Below, in pieces: positions 10,510-20,200 of a stretch of 34,786 nt of DNA. Positions within the stretch are counted from its first letter, which is position 1; the number at the start of each line of letters is the position of its first letter. The stretch covers positions 119,987 through 154,772 of the forward strand of contig BMAT01011796.1 of assembly GCA_019649035.1 (NCBI GenBank), read 5' to 3'. The position numbers were made by a program, and so were the translations under genes. The notes under the pieces were generated by a model. It was given only the letters and a program-made list of their open reading frames with translations. It had not been told where the DNA came from and did not search any database. Source of the DNA: Elysia marginata (taxonomy: Eukaryota > Mollusca > Gastropoda > Plakobranchidae).

Positions 10510-11336
10510 TTTCGGTAATCGGACTAACAGATAGGCCAAGCGCAGGGGACAAACAATTTACGCACCTGCAATACAAAAAAAGAGTATTAATCGATGGGAA
10601 AGTTGTATCTATTGTCGATAGCTACAAGTACTTAGGTCTAAAAATAGACTCTAAACTAAATTGGAGCAATCACGCTGACGATGTTTGTAAAAAGGTTAAC
10701 CAAAGGCTATACTTTCTACGAAAATTAAGGTCGTTTAAAGTCAATCCTGAAATTCTTCTCTTGTTTTATAAAGCCACAATTGAAAGCATCATCACCTATG
10801 GTATAAATTGCTGGGGATCGTCGATCATGACAAAAGATAAAGAGAGAATAAACAGATTAATAAGGAAGTCTGAAAAGATTGTAAAAAGAACACTTACACC
10901 AATAGATTGCCTGTATGAAGACCACGCTGTGAAGAAAGCTAAAACAATTCTAAAAGAAGTAACCCATCCTTTAAATAAACAGTTCCTCCTATCCTCTCGT
11001 AGTGGCAAGATCATACAACCAATTGCAAAAACAGAGAGATATTGAAGGCCCTTTATTCCATCTGCGTCTGCGCTACTGAGAAGACTAAGTCTTGCGATAC
11101 ATAGGCAACTGGAACGTTAGGCATTTTACAACTATATCCTATTTAGGATGTATTTCTAATAGGATGTATTTATACTTATAGAATACATTGTAATGTACAA
11201 ATGTTAAACTTTATTTTTAAGAATGTACATGTGTGGAAAAATGAAATGTTTGCAATGAACTTCTATATGTAATGAAACGCTGTCCAAGACAAATTTCCCA
11301 CTGGGACGAATAAAGATTCATCTTATCTTATCTTAC
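10510..11336 (+). pseudogene. 5'-truncated L2-like LINE (reverse transcriptase C-terminal part and 3' UTR)
   Basis: The open frame from about 10510 to 11042 encodes the thumb/C-terminal part of a non-LTR reverse transcriptase: SYKYLGLKIDSKLNWSNHAD, then RLYFLRKLRSFKVNPEILLL, FYKATIESIITYGINCWGSS and THPLNKQFLLSSRSGKIIQP. This pattern (YLG.....L.W, RLYFLRKLRSF, YGI.CWGSS, HPL) is typical of the L2/CR1 group. TGA at 11043-11045 interrupts it; the same frame continues RPFIPSASALLRRLSL to TAG. The 3' UTR ends in AATAAAGATTCA and a (TCTTA)n tail, as expected for this clade. It lacks the catalytic core and is dead. Confidence 0.85.
11320..11335. repeat. (TCTTA)3 LINE 3' tail
   Basis: Short pentamer tail directly after AATAAAGATTCA of the L2-like element. 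Confidence 0.85.
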
Positions 11337-11361
11337 AAGTTTACCACAATGATAAATATAC

Positions 11362-12055
11362 CAGTGGACCTCGGATCTAACGAACTTTGTAGGAACACAT
11401 AACGAGTTCGTTGAAGCCAAGGTTCGTTGAAAGCAAGGTCTCTTTAAAATAACCCAAAACGAACCAAAGAAGAAAATTCTACACTATCGATCTTTGAGCA
11501 TTACAAACAATAGAACAAACACAGTGCTGAAGGTTTTTGCAACGCTAGCCGGTTTTTCTTCGATCTTATCTAATCTCTCTGTCTCTGTCTGTCTCCCCCC
11601 CCCTCTCTCTCTCTCTCTTTCATACTGTGAAAGATATATAACTGAAAAAGTGAAAAACATAGCAGAAAAAAGGGGGAAAAGACCAACCATTAGTTTCAAA
11701 TTCACTTCTAGTTCTTTGAAAACGAGGTTAATCTGAAATAAGTTCGTTCTATACAAGGAAAATTTGTAAACGTTAAAGAAGAAAAAAAACCGGGACTTTA
11801 TTTCAGTTAGTTGAATGTAAGGGTTCGTTGCGTTCAAGGTTGTTGGATACAAGGGTTGGTTGAGTTCAAGATTGTTGGATACAAAGGTTGGTTGAGTTCA
11901 GGGCTGTTGGATACAAAGGTTGGTTGAGTTCAAGGTTGTTGGATCCAATGTTTGGTTGAGTTCAGGGCTGTTGAATACAAAGGTTGGTTGAGTTCAAGTT
12001 CAAGGTTGTTGGATAAAAGGTTGGTTGAGTTCAAGGTTGTTGGATACAAGGTCCA
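11362..12055. mobile_element. DNA transposon relic whose right end became a minisatellite
   Basis: The left end CAGTGGACCTCGGATCTAAC follows TAC. The right end GGATACAAGGTCCA (12042-12055) is a diverged inverted counterpart of the left terminus. GTTCGTTGAA-type 16-mers occur inside the left end (11404-11436) and along the right part. The interior (11590-11620) has a C/CT run. No transposase is visible. Ends and the TA context resemble the 992-bp element upstream. Confidence 0.55.
11806..12055. repeat. Minisatellite, 32-bp unit (two 16-bp halves), about 7.8 copies
   Basis: The unit has halves GGTTGTTGGATACAAA and GGTTGGTTGAGTTCAA. Units start near 11806, 11838, 11870 and onward. Copies alternate between GGTTGTTGG and GGGCTGTTGG starts, and one carries an extra GTTCAA. 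Confidence 0.85.
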
Positions 12056-12591
12056 ATTTAAGAGTTATCAGCGGCCGCTCGGATTGAGGAGTTAAACAGT
12101 ATAATTTCATTGTACATTGTGTTTTGTTAAACAGGCGCATGTAATCACCTCATGAAGAAAGAATCTAAGGCTTAGAGTTTTTTTTTCATTATTCATGCAC
12201 GTTTTCAATTCTCGGTTGGTTTTATTTTCTATTGACCCACTAGACAGGATTCAAAAACAACAGTTGCTACATGTAGCATGCTCTTTGTAAATTCAGACCC
12301 TTTATACCGGTACGTAAAAACTCTCTGTGTGTATTGTATCATGGCATCACAATATGAAGAAAAGTTCTTTGGGTGAGTCAAAACAAAGACGAAATAATAC
12401 GGCATAATAATGTAACATTTTGTAGCAGGAAGTAAAAGGTTGATAACAGGTAAAGGTTACAGCAATGATGAAAGACTTTTTAATGTAGTTTGCAAAACTA
12501 CGCAAATTAACTTACCATTTAAAAAAAGTCAAACACGAGAATATCAAAACTTGTAAAGAGGCGTCAAAGAAGCCCGAGAAAGATGGAAAGA
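12056..12591. other. Intergenic, nothing recognised
   Basis: Mixed sequence with an isolated GCGGCCGC at 12072. No gene or clear repeat. Confidence 0.5.
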
Positions 12592-12666
12592 AAAAAAGAG
12601 AGAGAGAGAGAGAGAGAGAGNNNNNNNNNNNNNNNNNNNNNNNNNNNNNNNNNNAGAGAGGGAGAG
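12592..12666. repeat. (GA)n microsatellite with assembly gap
   Basis: GA dinucleotides flank 34 unresolved bases at 12621-12654. The gap most likely hides more GA repeat of unknown true length. Confidence 0.9.
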
Positions 12667-12850
12667 AGCTCAATGGCAGATGCCGTTTTGTTAATTATTA
12701 GTATGTCTGTTACACTATTATTGTCAACTGCCTCGACGTAAAACGAAACCTGGTTGTATAGAAAGCAAAGCAGAACCGACTATAGTAATAAGAACGATGA
12801 TGGAAATGAAAGAAGAAGATCCATGGATGTAACGATAACATAAAGGTGTA

Positions 12851-12851
<1 letters not shown>

Positions 12852-12893
<42 letters not shown>

Positions 12894-13190
12894 GAATAAT
12901 AAATAATCAATAAGAATAACAATGAATAAATAAATAAATATGTTTAGAGTCCACCGCCGAAGGCAGTCTCATGAGTTTACATATTTACCCCAGCAGGCCT
13001 GTACACACCAGAGCAACTTTAACTCATATTTCAGAGCATTACAGTACGGATGCCTGTTAGGCGCTCAAAAACTAACATTCCACAAGTTTCAAGCACTGTC
13101 TTTAGCCAGTACCCATTTTACAGGTGGGTGGACAGTGGAAAGTTAGGGTAAATTGCTTTCCCAAGGCAATTGCAACATGATATGATCGGA
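12852..13190. mobile_element. (AAT)n plus GGCGCTC / CCATTTTACAGGTGGGTGG repeat (possible)
   Basis: An (AAT)n array (12852-12893) and (AATA)n are followed by AGGCGCTCAAAAACTAAC, CCATTTTACAGGTGGGTGG and TTGCTTTCCCAAGGCAATTG. This order of words recurs as a dispersed repeat in many invertebrate genomes (from general knowledge). The outer limits are uncertain. Confidence 0.4.
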
Positions 13191-13242
13191 ATCGAATATC
13201 TCTATTCTAATAAAAATAGCAAAGATCATCATCAGCTGGTGT

Positions 13243-13280
13243 TTGGATTGATGATGGTGATGATGATGATGATGATGAAG
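13243..13280. repeat. (GAT)n microsatellite
   Basis: Imperfect GAT trinucleotide run. Confidence 0.85.
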
Positions 13281-13310
13281 ACATTATTCTTAACAAAGTG
13301 ACGGGCCTCC

Positions 13311-13358
13311 GTATTAGCAGAGATAATTTAAGTTTACTTAAATTATCTCTGGTATTAG
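13311..13358. repeat. 34-bp perfect palindrome with 7-bp flanking direct repeat
   Basis: Arms 13318-13332 (CAGAGATAATTTAAG) and 13337-13351 are exact inverted copies around a 4-nt loop (TTTA). GTATTAG occurs immediately outside on both sides (13311-13317 and 13352-13358). This looks like an insertion with target-site duplication. Confidence 0.85.
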
Positions 13359-13682
13359 TCCGTAAGGCTATTTTTTTCCTAACAAAACATAAGCCCCTAC
13401 GGTCGTGAAATAAAAATTGGGATTTCCCGCTGTGATTTTGCCAAAAGTTATAAAGAAAGGCCATTTTATGATATCAGGATTAAGTTTGTAAACGAATTGA
13501 GACCAATGTAGAGTGGATTAAAATAGGTTGTTATAGTAACAATTCTCAAACGTGATGTTGAAAAACGTTTTTAGGACGTTTAGATCATAAAATATCCCTT
13601 ATCACTGATCATAATGCTTTGTTGTTTTTTTCAAAACTATTTTTGTCCTTTCTTCTCTACACCGTAAAAAAATTGTCGTGTC

Positions 13683-13690
13683 TGGCGGGA
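13683..13690 (+). promoter_or_regulatory. Possible E2F site upstream of CHTF18
   Basis: TGGCGGGA matches the E2F core (GGCGGGA) about 375 bp before the CHTF18 start codon. Replication genes are commonly E2F targets; use here is inference. A TATA-like AGTATATACT lies just downstream near 13710. Confidence 0.3.
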
Positions 13691-13769
13691 GATTGTGGAG
13701 AGTTCTAAAGTATATACTATTTACACCAAGTTTTCGTTTTGGTGTTTCACTACTCAGCTTTACAGTAAA

Positions 13770-14210
13770 CTGAGTAAAGTAGAATCTAGACCCTAGATAT
13801 AAAAGCCTAGATCAAGCTGAATTAGACGCATCAGTAAACGGTCTTGGCCTTTTAAATTCAACTTCATTACTAAGTAAATGGCCTAAATCTTAACGTGAAA
13901 TTTGCCAGGGGCCCCATTTGGCATGCACTTTAAAAGAAGTAAAAGAGCGAAGTCGAGACTCTAATTTAGTAATAAGAATCTAAATATAGGTCTAGATCTA
14001 GACTCATCTAGATATCTAGATCTAGTTTGCATCTGGGCAAGCCTACCTCTTTCAGTTGACTCAATGGATGATTCATTTGAATTAGAGTATGCAGATGAAC
14101 TGGATGCTTTAGACATTGGTAAGTTTAGAATAAGAGGGCTTGATGAGTAGGCTAGATATAGATCTATCTCTAGAGATAATCTAGAGAGTTTCTAGCTTAC
14201 TACATTTGTA
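13770..14210. repeat. CTAGATCTAG-rich cluster
   Basis: Palindromic words built from TCTAGA and AGATCT are frequent at 13781-13815, 13983-14026 and 14151-14190, and again at 16587-16603, 16670-16702 and 16920-16935. They are rare elsewhere in the window. Confidence 0.6.
14064..14118 (+). CDS. CHTF18: CHTF18 coding exon 1
   Basis: ATG to donor GTAAGT at 14119; phase 1 end. It encodes [18 protein letters not shown], an acidic start like MEDYEQEL...AAELEVL in human. CTCTTTCAG at 14046-14054, 9 nt before the ATG, is a good acceptor, so a 5' UTR intron is likely. Confidence 0.82.
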
Positions 14211-17200
14211 ATTACTTTTCAACTGCACGGCAGACAAGCTGGCTTAATCCCGGGATGGGCCCCCTGGTTTTAAAAATGAGTTATCATCACCTTCATTCTT
14301 TCAGTCTGCCAGTGCCAGGTGGCCAATGCCATGATAAATAATCCTGACAAGGCAAGCCCCTGATCAAAATTGAATTAAAACTAATAAAAGCAGATTGTAT
14401 CCAATTCCGAATCCAATGCTTTAAAAAAAGCAACAAAAAAATCAATTCAACAGGTCATCACCATTAAGTAACTTAGTTTAATGTTTATATAGATCTAGTT
14501 TCAAAGTTTGAACAATAAAGTCTGGTTTGGTTAGCATAGGAACTTACAATGATTGAATGACATTAAGGGGAAACCCTGCCTTGGAAGCACTTTTTTTAAA
14601 TTAATCATCAAACTTTAGTTTTAGAAGTGTTTTGGGGGTCAAACCAAGTTAACTTAAACATTGAATCAACTTTTTTTTCGAGTATTATTACCATTTTCTG
14701 GTTTTACAGGGTGTTTTGGTGGGTTCCGAGTCTAAAAATTGCATGAATTTAGGAACAACTTTTCTCCTTAACCCTCTATAGAAACTCTTTGAAATTTATT
14801 GTGCATGTAGCCACTACCTATCTCTACATACCTACAGAGGTTTTTTTTAATAAATTAATTTTTAGATTTTTTATGAATTTTTTTAGTGAATATCCATACA
14901 AAAAGGGAAATCATTCATTTTCAGAAAAAATTTTTGCCAAAAGCTTGCTCAAATTCTTAATTTTCATTTTAAAGCTAAAAGCCTCTGTAGGTATGTAGGC
15001 ATACTATGTGTTAACTCTCATGCTAAGTTTTAAAAGATTTGGATAGACAGGTTTTGAGAAATCCTGTTCCTAGTAACCCTACCCCCTTGTAAAAATTATG
15101 CGTTTTGAGAAAATCGCAAAAAAAGATTTTCATTTTGAACCATAACGTGCAATCATTCAGTAAGGCAAGAAAAGGTGTATAAATCCAACAATCAACTATC
15201 TAGTAATATTTTGAGACAAAAAAGTGAAGGATTTGAGCATAAATAGATGAGTTATGGACAGAAAAAGAACATGACATATAGTAGTTTATAGACACAAATA
15301 GCAGTTAAAATACATTTTGAGACCACCCGCATGATTTCAACTCTATATAATATTGTTGGGAATGCTTAGTAAAAAAGGTGCACAAGTTAAGCCTAAAAGA
15401 CATCAGATTTACTTATATGCTAAATTAAAAAATATATATTTAGATTAAAAACTAAAGATTATCCTACCCATACCCTTTTCTCACCCATTGAAAAAAATTG
15501 AAAAAACTTCGTGAGTAAAAATAGTAGTATTTATTCTCAAAAAAAAAAACAACAACACAGAAATGACAACAAATTCAACAGGTAAAAAGGAGGAAAATTT
15601 TGCTGGAAAAATTAAGAATGAAGGTAAAGTTTTGATTGAAATGAAATGAAAAAAGGTACTCATCCGTGATCGTCAAATATCCGACATCAGATACAGCACA
15701 GCACCCAGTACATGCATACAGCATACTGCTAACCACTCTCTTTCTGTTGAAATATCTCCTCTTCCCTAGTCTGGGCCATTCTTGCATTCTGTGTCTTTCC
15801 TTCAACACATCTCTGTAGTAAATCCCTATGTCTCTAAAAGTCTAATATGACCAACAACAAAAGGACTGATGTGTGCAGTCATATGCTTGGTGTGATCAGG
15901 AGAGGGCGGCCCTTTAGCTTTTGCTTTCTGAATCTGAAAGAAACACCAAGAATCAGCACCTTGGGGCAGTCCTCATGTTGTGGATGTTGTTTGGTCGAAT
16001 CGCAGTGCTTAAAAGGTTGCTGATGATGGAGCCGATGGCTGCTCACACACAAGGGGCTCTTCGTCTCTCTGTTTTTTTGCTGCTCTAGCCTTCTCAAGAG
16101 CTGCACAGCAAGATTGCTTCTTCTAGCTTTTTGCTGGTCCAGTTTTCTGGGTGTAAGATTTCAAAGCAGGCATGGTTCCTGTAAGAAAAAAAATGGTAAA
16201 ATTGTTAGAAAAAAAATTCTCAATTCTAATTTCTAGAACCAGATTTTCTGATCTCTTTTCATGAACTAAAACAAAAGTGAATTTCATTACCTAGAAATTG
16301 AGATAGTATATATGTAGGCTATATTATTTGTTCAAAACTAGCGATTTATTGGATAAAGAATTTATACCAAATATGAATAAGAAACATAATCTGAAATGTT
16401 GACAGTTCAAAATTAGTTGTCTCAGGAGATAGGTCACTAGCACTCATGATACAGACTGCAAAATAATAGCTTTTAGAAATCAGACTGTCCTTACTACCAT
16501 AGGTCAGTCTCAGTGACATTGATGTAACACTGAAAAACAAGGCTAAGCAATGCCGAGCTAGACCATGACAGTGTGTATAATAAAATCTTAGACTAGATCT
16601 AGATATATAGAAAATATTTATATTAGCTAAAATTAGTTCTATAATAAATATGTAGAAATCAGATCCAATGCCTAGATCTAGATTCTAGATCTAGAGATCT
16701 AGTTTGTTATCTTCACTTGTCCTCAGTCGGGAAGCACTTCTCAAATTTAATTGGTGTGAATCTGCCATCTCTTGAAAGTTTATATGAAGAAAGAATGTCA
16801 GCCAGAACAGGAAAGATATTGAAAGATTATTGAAAGCCTGACTGAGCATTGTTTATTTTCAATACATGTACTAATTGAACTTTGTATTGACTGAATAAAC
16901 TTGAATTGAATTGAATTGAAACTAGATCTAGATCTTAGTGCACAACTTTCCGATAATTAAAGCACTAAAAATACTTACTTGTGATTGAAACTCAAAGTTT
17001 GGAAGATTTGTAACACTTGAAACAACAAGGATTGCTTGAGATGAAGGAAAACAATGCTAGAGTTGCAATGGAAAAGAACGCATTCGTTTGTTTTGAAACG
17101 GGCGAGTTAGGGTCATGGCCGGTCGGTTTCTTGGTCTCGGCCAATCAAATGACCGGATTCGACCACACCTCCGTTTTCGACCAATGAAAAGAACGAAAAG

Positions 17201-20200
17201 GTCTTCTTTTCAAACGTAAATTGTCGCCCGGGCGGAAATCTAGTAAAATATTACTTATAATAATCGCAAAGAGCACAAAACGACCTTTAATTCGATATGC
17301 GGTTATAGAGCGTGCAATGGCGCAAACGGGAGTTATGAAATCTTATTTTCAGGTATATTTTACGAAATTTTTGCTCATTTTAGGTAGAGGTAGTCTCAAA
17401 AACTTAATTTTAAGCAAATTTTCAATATTTATTACTTTTAGCTCTCAAAACGAGTATCTTCATCAGATGTTTGGCTTTCAGAATCAACCGAAACCCCAAA
17501 ATCATATTTTAGTGCTGAAACCCGATTTTTAACCCTCATCCCCCCTTAAATTAATGACATTAATGATTAATGGATCATTTTACTTTCGAATCTGCACAGT
17601 AACAGTTACACTAACACTTAACTTTTAAAGCATTAAAGGTTTAGCCATGTTCCATCACTGCATCTTGCCTCAGTTTCCCTACTCTCCATTATGGAACCCT
17701 GCCACAAAACTGACAAATGCTAACATATTTATTAAGAATAGTGATTTTTTGTGATTTTTGTGTTTTATGATATATATTCAAACTTTTTTCCCACCCAGTA
17801 AACGATGAGGAATTAGTACCTCCATCCTATAATAGCCGACCCAAATCAAAGAGGTCTCTTCAGTTTGCAACCCCGAAAGCCGACAAAAACCAAAATACTA
17901 CCAACGATGCAACCGTGGATGAGGACGACTTCAGGGAACTCACAAATTACGGTCATACTCTGTCATCAAGCCCAGACCTTGAACTGGAAGATAGTAATGC
18001 CAGAAACCGAAAACGTGTGCAGTCGAGTCCAGGCATGGAAGAGGATGAGGTTGATGGCATTAGCTGTGATGATACCAGCAGTAACTGTAAGGGTTATGAG
18101 TAGATCAAAGCGTTATCAGATTACAAGATCTATTTCAGTTTGGGTTCAGTATATATAAAATAGAAAATGGAGCAGATATATGTTTCTTTTAGTTTTACCA
18201 GATAAGTTTCCAACTAAAGCAGGGTTTTTAATTTTTTAATCTGCAGTGTGTAAATGTGGCTGTGACGAAAGGTTGTTTTGCGAAAAAGACAACTTTTGGT
18301 GCAGAAATATTTTACTCTGTGAATATTTGATAATCATATTAATTTTGAAAAGGTCACATGAAGTGCCAGTGGATTTGTTGATGTTAAAAGCAAAGTATTA
18401 TAGATACTCTCAAGACTTGTATCATCAGGACAATGCTACAAAGTTCCCACTTTTTGAAATTCATGTCAAAATCACCTGTGACTCAAAAAGTGTTGACTTT
18501 TTTCATGTCAGAATCACTCGCGACATAATGGGTTTTGTGCTCTAAATATTGTGTTCTCTTAAAATATTTGTGTTCAAAATGTTGCTGAAACATTTTATTT
18601 AGCCTCAAAGCCTGACATGACATCACTCATGACATGCCACACTACTTTTTGTCACAGGCACAAATATATAAGTGGTAAATATATGAGTTTTTTTTTCCAT
18701 GGATGGGCTTTCTCAGGATTTATCCTGAATTCAGGATTTTTTTTTCATTTTTGAGGGTTAAATACTAAATTTTAGTTTTGAAAAGTTTACATGTGATGAT
18801 GTGTTATGTGAATATGAATTGGCTGAAAAGCCTCTGGATGTGAATGTGATTACTTTATATATATTTTCTGCTCGTCTCAGATGTACAACATTTAGTCTGT
18901 ACAGTAGAACATGCCTACAGCAGGATTTTTGGGTCCAGAAGAAAAATCCTGCTGTAGGCATGTTCCCGCAATAGGAATGTAAAGAGGGTTATAAAAACAA
19001 AACAAGTCTGCTTTGATGGCACTCACATCTATGAGGCACGCAGCATGAATCTCCTCATCCTTTCCTTGCCCTCTTTATCCACATTGTCTTACCGATGGTA
19101 TTATAAGCTCAGATTTAGATATAAATCGGTACATGTATCATCTCACTTTAGCCATGCAGTGCCTCCTCTCACTGCACTGGCCCGGTCAATGACGGTCACA
19201 ATGCCGCAATCACCCCCCCCCTCTACTTTACCCTAATACACATAATGCACACTGACTTGTGAACAAAACAGTAAAGACATGCGTGAAACTTGCACTGACT
19301 GGCATTATGCATTACAACCGCAAGTGAAATCCACTTCATGTAGACTGCCTGCTGCTTTTACAGAGAAGAACGCTGCTTTAAACTCTTACTCTAATTCCTT
19401 CAAAACTTGCTCTTGCTCTGTTTCTCCCGCTGTACCCATGTTCGGGCCTGTTCTTGTCCCATTACACCCATGCACAGGTGATAGACCTTATTTACAGAAT
19501 AAAAGGGGATTCCTTAGAGGCCTCGCTGTAGCGGCTGCCACTATAGTTGAGCACCACTGTACCTAGATGATATGAAAGATAATTATAATTTTCCTTGTTT
19601 ACAGAATTATTACCAATGCACCAATTATAAAGACATTGCTTTTCTTAAAAACATATTTTGAGCTGCTGAAGATTCAGATCCTTTGATGTACCATAATAAA
19701 GTAATTTCATTTCATTGACCTATGATACAATTACAAATTCCTAATAACACTCCAATGCAAATATGTAACAAAAAAAAAAAAAAAGCTGAAATAAACTCCC
19801 AACTTTTTTGTGCTCGTTCAATCCTCAGTAACTTCCAACAAGCGACCAAGATTTTCAGAGGAAGTTCAATGTGAAAAAGATTCTGCAGTATCATCAGTCG
19901 ACGCCGCTGTTGAGTTTATTAGGCAAAGCAGAGGCCACAAAGGATCTCAGTCAGCAAATTCAGCAGCTGCGTCACAATCAGTGGTCAAAGATGGTAAACA
20001 GACTTAATGATTTGTACTTTACACTCAGAGGTTTGACTTAATTGCTGCAGTTACAAAAGAAGATTAATCTTTTTGAACAATATATTGAATGCAAAAGAAT
20101 TTCGGTGACACTTCTTTCTTTTAAGATATACTCTCCATTTCTTGTTTTGTCTAAGAAGTTCCAATGCAAAAAAAGTATTCATAGATATACTTAAAAAAAC

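Larger units (their letters stand above)
14567..17552. mobile_element. Possible 3-kb DNA transposon relic
   Basis: An 11-bp direct repeat AATGACATTAA lies at 14556-14566 and 17553-17563. Just inside are GGGGAAACCC on the left and CCCCCCTTAAATT on the right, so TTAAGGGG is inverted at both ends. The minus strand near 16175-16040 has an exon-like segment starting [16 protein letters not shown] with broken frame, then basic and Lys-rich words ([12 protein letters not shown]). Long duplications with G-rich ends suit Mutator-like elements; TTAA at both ends would suit piggyBac or Kolobok. The inverted match is short, so this is tentative. Confidence 0.35.
14119..17798 (+). other. CHTF18 intron 1
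   Basis: A 3.7-kb intron. It carries the end of the CTAGATCTAG cluster, a possible 3-kb DNA transposon (14567-17552), a LINE-like tail at 16745-16920 and a CpG-rich CCAAT-containing patch at 17090-17240. No CHTF18 exon is seen within it. Confidence 0.8.
18087..19828 (+). other. CHTF18 intron 2
   Basis: The intron contains short direct repeats (CATGTCAnAATCAC at 18463 and 18505), a TCCTGAATTCAGGA palindrome near 18725, the hairpin-ended element at 18902-19559 and a (ATTTC)n LINE-like tail at 19700-19715. Confidence 0.75.

Noticed and set aside
11484..11852. 122-codon minus-strand open frame
   Set aside because: Low-complexity composition over a CT/GA run inside a transposon relic; no known domain.
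15481..16106. Minus-strand open frames in intron 1 as a separate gene
   Set aside because: Frames are short, broken by stops and lie within a suspected transposon. At most it is a decayed element gene.
18246..18545. 99-codon open frame in CHTF18 intron 2
   Set aside because: No similarity to Ctf18 or another family, no splice or codon signal, and it contains short direct repeats.
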